NCBI RefSeq assembly: GCF_004214815.1
Contig: NZ_CP035926.1
Coordinates: 1,426,001-1,490,000, forward strand
Length of the DNA: 64,000 nucleotides
DNA from: Aliarcobacter thereius LMG 24486
Lineage (GTDB): Bacteria; Campylobacterota; Campylobacteria; Campylobacterales; Arcobacteraceae
Reading direction: 5' to 3'
Shown: positions 46,675 through 63,940 of the stretch, piece after piece
Position numbering within the stretch: the first letter of the stretch is position 1
How the letters are laid out: each line of letters opens with the position of its first letter
Notes under the pieces: generated by a model
What the model saw: only the letters and a program-made list of their open reading frames with translations
Database searches by the model: none
What the model was told of the DNA's origin: nothing
Made by a program: the position numbers and the translations under genes

Positions 46675-48888
46675 TTAGTTATCTTGTTCTATAACTTCTC
46701 TGAATTTATTAAAATAGATATCACTTACTTTATCTAGCTCTTTATAGATATCATTGATGATTATCTTATCTCCTCCTGTTTTACCTATTGCTATGCAAGT
46801 AATATTATTTGAAGAAGCAAGTTTTTCAAAAGTTTCACAATTTTTTAGTTCAACTTCAACTATTGCTCTACTTAAAGACTCAGCAAAGATATCTTTTGAT
46901 TCATTTAGTGATATATTTGCTTCAACTCCAATTTCTCCAACTACTGCCATTTTTGCTAAAGCTACTGCAATTCCACCAACATTTACATCTTTTGCAGATT
47001 TTAAAAGCTTAGCTTTATTTGCTTCAATAACAGTATTCCAAAGTGCTAATTCTTTCTCAAAATTTACTTCTGGATGAGTACCAGCTACTTTTCCAAATAG
47101 TTTTTTAAGATATAAACTTCCACCAAATTCAGATTTTGTATCTCCTAAAAGATATAATATATTTCCACTAGCTTTAAATTTTGAAGTTAAAACATTTTGT
47201 GAACATTCATTTACTCCAACCATAGCAATTGATGGTGTTGGGAAAATACTTACACCATTTGTTTCATTATATAAAGATACATTTCCACTAACAACTGGTG
47301 TATTTAAAGATTTACAAGCATTCTTAATACCTTCACAAGACTCTTTAAATTGCCACATAACTTCAGGATTTGTTGGATTTCCAAAATTTAAACAATCTGT
47401 AATAGCTTTTGGAACAGCTCCACTCATAGCAACATTTCTTCCACTCTCCATAACAGCTGCAGCTGCACCTAATTGTGGATTAATATAACAAAATCTTGTA
47501 TTACAATCAGCACTCATAGCTAAAGCTCTTCCTGTCTCTTTTACTCTAATTGAAGATGCATCTAAACTTCCAGGACCTTTAATTGTATTTGTTTGCACCA
47601 TTGAATCAAATTGAGTATAAATCCAAGATTTATCTACAACTTCCATATCACTAAAAATTTTATCAAATGCAATTTGATTTGATATCTCTTTATCCATAGA
47701 TATATTTTTAATAGTCTCTAAATATTTTGGTTCAGATATTGGTCTATCAAGCATTGGAGCTTCTTCAGATACAGGTTGAACTGGCATATCAGCTACTTTT
47801 TCACCGTGCCAAAATAATTCCATATTTCCTGTATCTGTAACTTCACCAATAACAGCAACATCTAATTCCCATTTTTCAAAAATATCAATAACAGCTTGTT
47901 CACAACCTTTTTTAGCACAAATAAGCATTCTTTCTTGTGATTCGCTAAGCATAAAATCGTAAGGAGTCATTCCCTCTTCACGTGCAGGAACCTTATCAAG
48001 ATGCATAATCATACCAGAACCACTTCTTCCAGCCATTTCAAATGAACTTGAAGTAAGACCTGCTGCTCCCATATCTTGAATTCCAACAATTAAATCAGTT
48101 TTAAATAACTCTAAACAAGCTTCTAAAAGTAATTTTTCTGTAAATGGATCTCCAACTTGAACTGTTGGTCTTTTGCTTTCACTATCTTCATCAAATGCTG
48201 CACTTGACATAACTGCACCACCTAATCCATCTCGTCCTGTTTTACTTCCTACATAAATAACAGGATTTCCTATTCCTTCAGCTTTTGCATAGAAAATCTC
48301 ATCAGCCTTTGCAAGTCCAAGAGTAAATGCATTTACAAGATTGTTTCCAGCATAACACTCTTCAAAACTTGTTTCTCCACCAATAGTTGGAACTCCCATA
48401 CAGTTTCCATATCCACCAATCCCAGCAACAACACCTTTTAAAAGATATCTATGTTTTTTTGAAGTTTCACTATTTCCTTCTATTGAAGCAAATCTAATTG
48501 AGTTTAAACTAGCAACTGGTCTAGCTCCCATTGTAAATACATCTCTTAAAATTCCACCAACACCTGTTGCTGCTCCTTGATAAGGTTCTATAAAACTTGG
48601 GTGATTGTGTGATTCCATTTTAAATACAGCTGCATATCCATCACCAATATCAATTACTCCAGCATTTTCTCCTGGACCTTGAATAACCCATGGTGCTTTT
48701 GTAGGGAAACCATTTAAATATTTTTTACTTGATTTATATGAGCAGTGTTCGCTCCACATTGCAGAGAAGATTCCTATTTCTAAATAATTAGGCTCTCTTC
48801 CAAGAATTTTTTTAATATGTTCAAATTCATCTTTAGTTAAAGAGTGTGCCAAAGCTATCTCTTCTATACTCATCTCTTTTTTTTGCAT
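46675..48888 (-). CDS. purL: phosphoribosylformylglycinamidine synthase subunit PurL
   Basis: A 737-residue protein of the small (three-subunit) form, needing PurQ and PurS. Motifs: [63 protein letters not shown] and [12 protein letters not shown]. It makes FGAM in purine synthesis. A hairpin at 48893-48920 covers its Shine-Dalgarno. Confidence 0.97.
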   Translation of the reverse strand: MQKKEMSIEEIALAHSLTKDEFEHIKKILGREPNYLEIGIFSAMWSEHCSYKSSKKYLNGFPTKAPWVIQGPGENAGVIDIGDGYAAVFKMESHNHPSFIEPYQGAATGVGGILRDVFTMGARPVASLNSIRFASIEGNSETSKKHRYLLKGVVAGIGGYGNCMGVPTIGGETSFEECYAGNNLVNAFTLGLAKADEIFYAKAEGIGNPVIYVGSKTGRDGLGGAVMSSAAFDEDSESKRPTVQVGDPFTEKLLLEACLELFKTDLIVGIQDMGAAGLTSSSFEMAGRSGSGMIMHLDKVPAREEGMTPYDFMLSESQERMLICAKKGCEQAVIDIFEKWELDVAVIGEVTDTGNMELFWHGEKVADMPVQPVSEEAPMLDRPISEPKYLETIKNISMDKEISNQIAFDKIFSDMEVVDKSWIYTQFDSMVQTNTIKGPGSLDASSIRVKETGRALAMSADCNTRFCYINPQLGAAAAVMESGRNVAMSGAVPKAITDCLNFGNPTNPEVMWQFKESCEGIKNACKSLNTPVVSGNVSLYNETNGVSIFPTPSIAMVGVNECSQNVLTSKFKASGNILYLLGDTKSEFGGSLYLKKLFGKVAGTHPEVNFEKELALWNTVIEANKAKLLKSAKDVNVGGIAVALAKMAVVGEIGVEANISLNESKDIFAESLSRAIVEVELKNCETFEKLASSNNITCIAIGKTGGDKIIINDIYKELDKVSDIYFNKFREVIEQDN

Positions 48889-48892
48889 TTTT

Positions 48893-48920
48893 CGCCTTAA
48901 ATTTTGGAAATTTTAAGGCG
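48893..48920 (-). promoter_or_regulatory. hairpin masking the purL Shine-Dalgarno
   Basis: On the minus strand CGCCTTAAA and TTTAAGGCG form a 9-base stem with a 10-base loop. The AAGG of the second arm is the only candidate Shine-Dalgarno, 5-7 bases before the ATG (AAGGCGAAAAATG). There is no T-run after it, so it is not a normal terminator for the upstream gene. Confidence 0.55.
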
Positions 48921-48950
48921 ATTATATCTAAAAAAGAATTAAAATAGTTT

Positions 48951-49910
48951 TTAATCCTCGTTTAAAATCTTTATTTTACCATTTATCACTTCTAGATATA
49001 GTTCTTTTTTACCAATATATTTAACTGCTGGACTATAATACTCTTCATCCATAACAACTCTATATAAATTTTTACCTAAAGAGTTTGGATATGGACTTAT
49101 ATCAAAGTTAAATAATTTAATAATTTTATCCTCTTTTTTAGCAAATATATTTCTTTTTTGTGCAGAGAAAAATTCAAAATCAGTTTTATCTATTCTTTTA
49201 AAATCTTTTGAATAAAAAGATAAATATGTTTCAAGATCTGAATCTTTCCAAGCATCTTTCCATTTAAAAATTGAACTTAGTATAATAGCTAAATCCTCTT
49301 TTTTAGCCTCAATCAAATCATCATGACTTGTTAATAAAACAGATTTTCTAAAATCAATACTTGATTCTAAAGTTTGTAACTTATCATTATTTATTGCTAA
49401 ACATCCTTGTGTAAAAAGCTCTCTATTTCCATTTAAAGGCATACCATGTATCCATATTCCATGTCCTTTTTTATTTAAACTTCTATCAAAAGAGTTTGGA
49501 TATGAAGTTACAAGAGCAAAAGGTCCATAAAACTGATCTAAACCTGTTCTTTTTTGTGTTAAATCATAAGCACCTTCAGGAGTTTTAAGATCTCCTTCAA
49601 ATACTTTGTCACCAGCTTTTTCTCCAATAATCATATTATCATTTGATAGCTTTATAAAATTTGTTCCTTCTTTTTTATAAAGTGCCATATCTTTACTATG
49701 TTTTGTTGCAACAATAATAAAGTTTTTATTTTCATAATATCCAAATCTTGTATCTAGTTTTTCAAGATATTTCATCCAAGAATCTTTTTCTCTTAATTCA
49801 GTTTTTAATTCATTTTCAACACCACTTATTCCCTCTGTTTTATAAATAGTGAAATAATCTTTTGCAAAAAGAGTTATTGCAAAAAAAGTAAAAAATAGTA
49901 TTTTTTTCAA
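48951..49910 (-). CDS. L,D-carboxypeptidase/transpeptidase, Csd6/Pgp2-like
   Basis: A 319-residue exported protein: signal peptide MKKILFFTFFAITLFAKDYF, then a YkuD-type catalytic domain at about 55-210 with the histidine in GIWIHGMPLNG and the catalytic cysteine in FTQGCLAIN. It ends with an NTF2-like domain (WKDAWKDSDLETYLSFYSKD). This order is that of Csd6 (Helicobacter) and Pgp2 (Campylobacter), which trim peptidoglycan tetrapeptides and set helical shape. Start is TTG with CGGAGCTACC ahead. Divergent from an M23 peptidase of the same shape system. Confidence 0.85.
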   Translation of the reverse strand: MKKILFFTFFAITLFAKDYFTIYKTEGISGVENELKTELREKDSWMKYLEKLDTRFGYYENKNFIIVATKHSKDMALYKKEGTNFIKLSNDNMIIGEKAGDKVFEGDLKTPEGAYDLTQKRTGLDQFYGPFALVTSYPNSFDRSLNKKGHGIWIHGMPLNGNRELFTQGCLAINNDKLQTLESSIDFRKSVLLTSHDDLIEAKKEDLAIILSSIFKWKDAWKDSDLETYLSFYSKDFKRIDKTDFEFFSAQKRNIFAKKEDKIIKLFNFDISPYPNSLGKNLYRVVMDEEYYSPAVKYIGKKELYLEVINGKIKILNED

Positions 49911-49986
49911 GGGTAGCTCCGTATAGTTTTAAGTTAGGTGATTGTATAATGTTTGTCCTAATTTTTTGATAAAAGAAGAGCTGTTT

Positions 49987-51177
49987 ATGTTTAAAAAAAT
50001 TATATTATTGTTTTTATTATCTTTTAATACACTTTTTTCATCTCAAGTAGAAGAGTTATTATGGCCAAAAGGAGATAGTTTCTTATCATTTCTAGAAAAA
50101 AATGATATTCCTCTAAGGCTTTTTTATAATTTAGATAAAGAGGATAAAGAACTTTGTAGTGAGATTCAATCTGGAAGTAGATTCTACTTATATTCAGATA
50201 GTGAAGGTAATTTTCAACAAGTTTTAATCCCTGTATCAAATGAAATTCAACTACATATTTATAAAGACGATGATGAGTATAAATTTCAAACTCTTCCTAT
50301 AAACTATACAGAAAAAACAGAATTAATAGCAGTTCCTATAAATGAATCTCTTTCAAGCGATCTTCAAAAAGCAACTGGCGACATTGCAATACCTGCACTT
50401 ATAGGACTATTATTTAAGCATAGTCCAGTTGATTTTAAAAAAATGAAAAAAGGTGATTATGTTGTTGTTGAATATACTCAAAAAGTATATTTGGGTAAAC
50501 TTTTAGGTTTACCTAACATAAAATCTGTAATGGTTGAAATAAATAAAAAACCAAATTATAGATTTAAAAATGAAAAAGATGAAAAATACTATGATGATAA
50601 AGGAATTTCATATACAAAAACTTACCCTTTTCAAATTCCTTTAACTTATACTAGAATATCTAGTCCTTTTCATAATAAAAGATATCATCCTGTCTTAAAA
50701 AGATATAGAGCTCACCTTGGAACTGATTTTGCAGCTCCAACAGGAAGAAATGTTTATGCAGCTTCTGATGGTAGAATAAGCTTTGTTGGAAATAGAGGTG
50801 GTTATGGTAAAACAGTTATAATTAATCATGCAAATGGATACAAAACTCTTTATGCTCATCTTAGCCGTTATGCTTCAAATGCAGTTTCTGGAAGAACTGT
50901 AAAAAAAGGAACTTTAATAGCACATGTTGGTTCAACTGGTGTTAGTACTGGTCCTCATTTACATTTAGGTTTATATAAAAATGGTGTAGCAGTTGATCCT
51001 ATGAAAACATTAAAAAAACCAAAAGTTGAAGTTTTAAGTAAAAAAGAGAAAGATATTTTCATGGCAAATAGTAAAAAAACCATTGAATTATTTAAAGAAA
51101 AAATTGATCTAAATGAACAAATAAATCCTGAGAAATTAGATAGAATTTATGATAGAACTATAATAAATCTATTCTAG
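49987..51177 (+). CDS. M23 peptidase, Csd3/Pgp3-like
   Basis: A 396-residue exported protein: signal peptide MFKKIILLFLLSFNTLFS, then an N-terminal inhibitory and substrate-binding region (SGSRFYLYSDSEGNFQQVLI, HIYKDDD). A LytM zinc peptidase domain at about 225-340 carries HLGTDFAAPTG and GPHLHLGLYKNG (metal ligands). It resembles Helicobacter Csd3/HdpA, a DD-endopeptidase and carboxypeptidase affecting cell shape. Start set at ATG 49987 (AGAAGAG ahead, start of signal peptide); the longer ORF start has none. Confidence 0.87.
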   Translation: MFKKIILLFLLSFNTLFSSQVEELLWPKGDSFLSFLEKNDIPLRLFYNLDKEDKELCSEIQSGSRFYLYSDSEGNFQQVLIPVSNEIQLHIYKDDDEYKFQTLPINYTEKTELIAVPINESLSSDLQKATGDIAIPALIGLLFKHSPVDFKKMKKGDYVVVEYTQKVYLGKLLGLPNIKSVMVEINKKPNYRFKNEKDEKYYDDKGISYTKTYPFQIPLTYTRISSPFHNKRYHPVLKRYRAHLGTDFAAPTGRNVYAASDGRISFVGNRGGYGKTVIINHANGYKTLYAHLSRYASNAVSGRTVKKGTLIAHVGSTGVSTGPHLHLGLYKNGVAVDPMKTLKKPKVEVLSKKEKDIFMANSKKTIELFKEKIDLNEQINPEKLDRIYDRTIINLF

Positions 51178-51179
51178 CT

Positions 51180-51389
51180 TTATTTATCTTCTAAGTTATT
51201 ATTACTCTTTTTAAAGAAGCTCTCTATAAACTCTTTTTTTTGAGTTTTATTTACTACTTTTGTCTCTTCTTTTGAGTTCTCAAGCTCTTTTCTATATTTA
51301 CGATCTTCTAAATATACATATGTTGAGATAAAAGTTAATAATATAAATATACTAGCGATTACTGTATAAATTATTATATTTTCTCTCAT
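51180..51389 (-). CDS. hypothetical single-membrane-helix protein
   Basis: A 69-residue protein with one membrane helix (ENIIIYTVIASIFILLTFIS) followed by a charged tail (KELENSKEETKVVNKTQKKE). AAGGATATT lies before the ATG. Not recognised. It faces the M23 peptidase gene tail to tail with 2 bases between. Confidence 0.6.
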   Translation of the reverse strand: MRENIIIYTVIASIFILLTFISTYVYLEDRKYRKELENSKEETKVVNKTQKKEFIESFFKKSNNNLEDK

Positions 51390-51502
51390 CCCATAATATC
51401 CTTTTAGTTAAGTTATATTTCTTTCTTATAACTATGTATTCTCTCTAAAAATAGATATTATTAAACTTAATTACTCATTTTTATTTTTGTAAGTGTGTAT
51501 TT

Positions 51503-51790
51503 TTAGCTATTTGCTAATAGTTTTATAGGAACTATTTGTATATTATCATAATCCCAAACTTTATTTATAACATAAACTTCATTTTCAAGCCATTTTTCAA
51601 GTTCATCATCACTACTAAAATCTACAAAAAGTGATGAACCTACCATTTTATCATTTTCTATTAATGCACCTGCATTTATAATCTTTTTTTCATTCATTAA
51701 TTTCTTTGTATTTTTTACATGTTCATCTCTACAAGCCATTCTTCTATCAAGAGCATCTTCATAATCATATGCGATAACCAAATATTGCAT
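51503..51790 (-). CDS. YciI-like protein
   Basis: A 95-residue YciI-family protein: YLVIAYDYEDALDRRMACRDEH-type start (shown in part), MVGSSLFVDFSSDDELEKWL and VWDYDNIQIVPI. YciI proteins are dimeric ferredoxin-like folds of unclear function. Start at 51790 follows AAGGAAT; the longer ORF start lies inside the preceding membrane-protein gene. Confidence 0.83.
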   Translation of the reverse strand: MQYLVIAYDYEDALDRRMACRDEHVKNTKKLMNEKKIINAGALIENDKMVGSSLFVDFSSDDELEKWLENEVYVINKVWDYDNIQIVPIKLLANS

Positions 51791-51809
51791 TTTATTCCTT
51801 TTTTTAAAT

Positions 51810-52190
51810 TTAGTAAGTTGACAATAAGAACAAACTAGGATATAAAAATACATTTAAATATTTTAAAGTTGCTCCTATTTTAACATCAATTGGTATTATT
51901 GAATTTAGTTCTTCACCTTTTGAGATTTTATTCATAATTGATAATTTAAAAGCAATATCAACAAACTTTAGCACAATTATAGAACTTAAAAAAAACCCAA
52001 AATTATTTAAAGTAACAGCTAAATATATAGTATAAATAAATGAGCTATGAAGTATAAAATATAAAAAAATATTTCTTTTATATATAGTAAAATTATTCTT
52101 TAATATTCCATATAGTGTGTCAGATTTTTGCCAGTTTGTTTCAAAAAGTTCAATAGCAATAAAAAATATAAATAGGTAGAAAATTGTCAT
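51810..52190 (-). CDS. hypothetical membrane protein
   Basis: A 126-residue protein with three or four hydrophobic segments (IFYLFIFFIAIELFE, LYFILHSSFIYTIYLAV, FFLSSIIVLKFVDIAF, LNVFLYPSLFLLS). Not recognised. The ATG lies a few bases after the rpoC terminator and has no Shine-Dalgarno, so expression level is doubtful. The yciI gene follows. Confidence 0.55.
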   Translation of the reverse strand: MTIFYLFIFFIAIELFETNWQKSDTLYGILKNNFTIYKRNIFLYFILHSSFIYTIYLAVTLNNFGFFLSSIIVLKFVDIAFKLSIMNKISKGEELNSIIPIDVKIGATLKYLNVFLYPSLFLLSTY

Positions 52191-52195
52191 TTATA

Positions 52196-52220
52196 AATAT
52201 ATAGGGTAAAACCCTATATA

Positions 52221-52222
<2 letters not shown>
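52196..52222 (-). terminator. rpoC terminator
   Basis: Perfect 12-base arms (AATATATAGGGT / ACCCTATATATT) with a 3-base loop, starting in the rpoC stop codon. Confidence 0.75.
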
Positions 52223-60924
<8,702 letters not shown>

Positions 60925-60954
60925 TTATAAAGCACAAAAGCATCCATAAAGGAT

Positions 60955-60984
60955 AAGGTTAAAATTCTTATAAATTTTAACCTT
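60955..60984 (-). promoter_or_regulatory. hairpin in the rplL-rpoB gap, proximal to rpoB
   Basis: Perfect 12-base arms (AAGGTTAAAATT / AATTTTAACCTT) with a 6-base loop, flanked by further partly paired bases (GCATC / GGATGC on the minus strand). No T-run follows. Likely an mRNA processing or attenuation structure. Confidence 0.6.
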
Positions 60985-61006
60985 AGCCTTCAAAGATGCT
61001 AAGCTT

Positions 61007-61028
61007 ATATAGGGAAGGTTCCCTATAT
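61007..61028 (-). promoter_or_regulatory. hairpin just after rplL
   Basis: 10-base arms (ATATAGGGAA / TTCCCTATAT) with a 2-base centre, 19 bases after the rplL stop. Similar core (TATAGGG) to the rpoC terminator. No T-run follows; likely partial terminator or processing site. Confidence 0.55.
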
Positions 61029-61046
61029 ATCCTTAAGTTTAAAAAC

Positions 61047-61418
61047 TTACTTAACTTCTACTTTAGCACCAGCTGCTTCAAGTTGAGCTTTGATTGTATC
61101 AGCATCAGCTTTAGAAATTCCTTCTTTAATTGTTGAAGGAGTTTGCTCAGCTGCATCTTTAGCTTCTTTTAATCCAAGACCTGTAATTGCTCTGATTTCT
61201 TTAATTACATTAATTTTTTTATCTCCTGAATCTAAGATAATTACATCAAATTCAGTTTTTTCTTCAGCAGCTTCAACAGCAGCAACTGCTCCACCAGCAA
61301 CTGCAACAGGTTGTGCAGATACACCAAATTTTTCTTCAAATTCTTTTACTAACTCTGATAATTCTAATACTGATAATCCAGAGATAAATTCTAAAACGTC
61401 TTCTTTAGAAATTGCCAT
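61047..61418 (-). CDS. rplL: 50S ribosomal protein L7/L12
   Basis: A 123-residue stalk protein: N-terminal dimer domain ([20 protein letters not shown]), Ala-rich hinge ([16 protein letters not shown]) and C-terminal factor-binding domain ([20 protein letters not shown]). Follows rplJ by 42 bases. Confidence 0.99.
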   Translation of the reverse strand: MAISKEDVLEFISGLSVLELSELVKEFEEKFGVSAQPVAVAGGAVAAVEAAEEKTEFDVIILDSGDKKINVIKEIRAITGLGLKEAKDAAEQTPSTIKEGISKADADTIKAQLEAAGAKVEVK

Positions 61419-61460
61419 TTTCTATCCTTTTTATATTTTTAATTTTAATAACTTAAATAA

Positions 61461-61949
61461 TTAAGCAGCCTCTTCTTCTTTTTTTCTTCTAAGAGCATCA
61501 AGACCGATAGTAAAGTTTCTAACTGGTCCCATCCATACAGATGCAAGCATTCCAAGAAGTTCTTCTTTTGATGGTAATTTAGCAAATGCATTAACTTTTG
61601 CAGCATCAACAATCGTACCTTCAATAATTCCTGATTTAATTGAGAACTTATCTTTCATTGAAGTAACAAATTTATCAGCTACTTTACAAGCTGAAATTTG
61701 ATCTTCAGACCAAAGATAAATATTTGTTCCAGATAAATCAATATCTCCTAATTCTGCTGCTTTAACAGCCTTAGCTACCAAAGTATTTTTAATAACTTGA
61801 ACTTTAGTATTATTATCTCTTGCATTTTTTCTTAAAGTTTCTAACTCTTTATGAGTAAGCCCTTTATAGTCACAAACAACAACAGCTAAAGAGTTTTTAA
61901 ACTCAGCAGATAGAGAATCAATAATTTCTGATTTTTCTTGTCTTGTCAT
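61461..61949 (-). CDS. rplJ: 50S ribosomal protein L10
   Basis: A 162-residue protein anchoring the L7/L12 stalk: VVVCDYKGLTHKELETLRKN, KVQVIKNTLVAKA and GMLASVWMGPVRNFTIGLDA. A strong GAAAGGAGGAA precedes the ATG. An L10-type leader lies upstream. Confidence 0.98.
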   Translation of the reverse strand: MTRQEKSEIIDSLSAEFKNSLAVVVCDYKGLTHKELETLRKNARDNNTKVQVIKNTLVAKAVKAAELGDIDLSGTNIYLWSEDQISACKVADKFVTSMKDKFSIKSGIIEGTIVDAAKVNAFAKLPSKEELLGMLASVWMGPVRNFTIGLDALRRKKEEEAA

Positions 61950-61954
61950 TATAT

Positions 61955-62060
61955 ATTCCTCCTTTCAAAACATCATCCTAGGCGGGACTTACAAAAGAAC
62001 GAGGAGTTCTTTTACCAGCTGTCTTCAGTTTTATTTCAGTGCTTTGAACACTCAAAAATA
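61955..62060 (-). promoter_or_regulatory. ribosomal protein L10 leader
   Basis: The 5' region of rplJ carries CTGAAGACAGCTGG, then an 8-base hairpin (AAAAGAAC / GTTCTTTT), then TGTAAGTCCCGCCTAGGATG. This matches my memory of the L10 leader family, where the L10-L12 complex binds its own mRNA and blocks translation. Boundaries are approximate. Confidence 0.75.
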
Positions 62061-62087
62061 TTGATTTTATCAACACTATTGAATGTT

Positions 62088-62119
62088 AAATTAGATAAGG
62101 ATTTGACCTTATCTAATTT
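62088..62119 (-). promoter_or_regulatory. hairpin at the rplA end
   Basis: Perfect 13-base arms (AAATTAGATAAGG / CCTTATCTAATTT) with a 6-base loop. The rplA stop codon is inside the stem. No T-run follows on the minus strand, so processing or 3'-end protection is more likely than strong termination. Confidence 0.6.
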
Positions 62120-62807
62120 CTAAAAGTTCCATGTTGTCTAAAACAACTGATGGGCTCATAGTTAAACTAATAGCTGCATTAGCAATATATCTACCTTTTG
62201 CAGTCGATGGTTTTGCTTTATTAATAGCTGAAATAAAAGCTTCTACATTTTCTTTAATAGCTTCTGCTGAAAAAGATACTTTCCCAACAGCTGCTTGCAT
62301 ATTACCTTTTTTATCAACTCTATATGTAACTTGACCACCTTTTGCATCATTAACAGCTTTTGTTACATCCATTGTTACAGTTCCAGTTTTTGGATTTGGC
62401 ATTAAACCTTTTGGCCCAAGTATTCTACCCACTTTACCAACAATACCCATACAATCAGGAGTTGCTACTAGAACATCAAAATTAATATTTCCAGCTTGGA
62501 TAGCTTCAGCTAAATCATCATTTCCAACAATATCAGCACCAGCTGCTTTAGCTTCATCCATTTTTACACCTTTTGCAAAAACAGCAACTCTTACAGTTTT
62601 ACCTGTACCATTTGGAAGAACAACTGCTCCTCTAATCATTTGATCTGCATGTCTTGGATCAACATTTAAATTAAGTGCAACTTCTACACTCTCATCAAAC
62701 TTAGCAGATTTTAAATCTTTTATTAAATTACAAGCTTCTTCTAAAGAGTATTTTCTATCTTCAACTTTAGAACTTAATGCTTTATATCTTTTTGAAATTT
62801 TTGCCAT
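62109..62807 (-). CDS. rplA: 50S ribosomal protein L1
   Basis: A 232-residue L1: [40 protein letters not shown] and [19 protein letters not shown]. Start at 62807 follows GGAGTAAAAAT; an ATG five codons upstream overlaps that site. L1 commonly represses its own operon by binding the rplK leader. Confidence 0.98.
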   Translation of the reverse strand: MAKISKRYKALSSKVEDRKYSLEEACNLIKDLKSAKFDESVEVALNLNVDPRHADQMIRGAVVLPNGTGKTVRVAVFAKGVKMDEAKAAGADIVGNDDLAEAIQAGNINFDVLVATPDCMGIVGKVGRILGPKGLMPNPKTGTVTMDVTKAVNDAKGGQVTYRVDKKGNMQAAVGKVSFSAEAIKENVEAFISAINKAKPSTAKGRYIANAAISLTMSPSVVLDNMELLEIR

Positions 62808-62879
62808 ATTTTTACTCCGCAATTTTTATTTTAATTTGCTTCCACTTTTTTAAGGTCTTGTGGTTAGACTCTTGTAGAA

Positions 62880-63305
62880 TTATAGTTCTACATCAACTCC
62901 GATTGATCTAGCTGAACCAGCAACAATTTTTGCAGCTTGTTCTTTATCATCAGTATTTAAATCTTTGATTTTTAAATCAACGATCTCCATGATTTGTGCT
63001 TTTGATAATTTTCCAACTTTATTTTTAAGTGGATTATCACTACCTTTTTTAATTCCTGAAATTTTTTTAATCAATTCAGTCATTGGTGGTTGTTTAACTT
63101 CAAATGTAAAACTTTTATCTGTAAAAATTGTGATAACAACTGGCAATCTATAACCTGCTTTATCTTTAGTTTTTTCGTTAAATGCTTTACAAAACTCCAT
63201 AATATTAACACCTCTTTGTCCTAAAGCTGGACCAACTGGAGGTGATGGATTTGCAGCTCCTGCAGGTATTTGTAGTTTTAAATAACCTTGAATTTTCTTA
63301 GCCAT
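62880..63305 (-). CDS. rplK: 50S ribosomal protein L11
   Basis: A 141-residue L11 starting [20 protein letters not shown], with [20 protein letters not shown] and [15 protein letters not shown] at the end. AAAGGAAT precedes the ATG. Preceded by a long hairpin after nusG. Confidence 0.99.
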   Translation of the reverse strand: MAKKIQGYLKLQIPAGAANPSPPVGPALGQRGVNIMEFCKAFNEKTKDKAGYRLPVVITIFTDKSFTFEVKQPPMTELIKKISGIKKGSDNPLKNKVGKLSKAQIMEIVDLKIKDLNTDDKEQAAKIVAGSARSIGVDVEL

Positions 63306-63339
63306 TGCTATTCCTTTAAAAAATTTAAATAATTAATGA

Positions 63340-63394
63340 TTAGACATTAGGCAAAAAAACTAAAAAGAAGCTAGTTTCTTTGCCTAATGCCTAA
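63340..63394 (-). promoter_or_regulatory. long hairpin between nusG and rplK
   Basis: Arms of 23 bases (63340-63362 and 63372-63394) pair along their whole length on the minus strand with two G-U pairs, around a 9-base loop. It is the strongest RNA stem in the window. It could be an RNase III site, an attenuator or an L1 target. Confidence 0.7.
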
Positions 63395-63403
63395 ATTAAT
63401 TTT

Positions 63404-63931
63404 TTATACTATTCTCTCTACTTGAGTGTAAGATATCTCAACAGGAGTATTTCTTCCAAAAATAGAAACATTCAGTTTCAAAATTCCTGAAACCAGATCA
63501 AAGTCTTCAACAATACCATTAAAGTTTGCGAATGGTCCTTCGTTTATTCTTACCATTTCACCTTCATCAAAAGATATTTTTGGTTTTGCTGCTGCTTTAT
63601 TTTTAGCTTTTTCTAAAATAAGATTAATGTCTTTTTCACTTAAAGCTGTTGGTTTTTTTGATTCACCAATAAATCTTCCAACTTTTGGCATTGATTGGAT
63701 TCTATGCCAAAGTGCTGTATCTAAATCAATTTTTGCAAATGCATAAGCTGGGTAAAGCGGCCTTTCTATAATTACTTTCTTACCTTTTTTTACTTCTATT
63801 AAATCTTCTGTTGGAACTAGAACTTCAGCTATTCTATCATCTTCCATTTCATCTGCTAATTTTAATATTGCTCTCTTTACAGCTAACTCACTTCCAGAAT
63901 AAGTCTGTATTGCGTACCATTTATGTGCCAT
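63404..63931 (-). CDS. nusG: transcription termination/antitermination factor NusG
   Basis: A 175-residue NusG: N-terminal domain (HKWYAIQTYSGSELAVKRAI, PLYPAYAFAKIDLD, VGRFIGESKKPTALS) and C-terminal KOW domain (FDEGEMVRINEGPFANFNGI). It binds RNA polymerase and Rho or ribosomal protein S10. GGAAGATAA precedes the ATG, 9 bases after the secE stop. Confidence 0.98.
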   Translation of the reverse strand: MAHKWYAIQTYSGSELAVKRAILKLADEMEDDRIAEVLVPTEDLIEVKKGKKVIIERPLYPAYAFAKIDLDTALWHRIQSMPKVGRFIGESKKPTALSEKDINLILEKAKNKAAAKPKISFDEGEMVRINEGPFANFNGIVEDFDLVSGILKLNVSIFGRNTPVEISYTQVERIV

Positions 63932-63940
63932 TTATCTTCC

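Noticed and set aside
61090-61464. 124-residue plus-strand ORF opposite rplL
   Set aside because: Ser/Ala-rich mirror of the rplL coding sequence.
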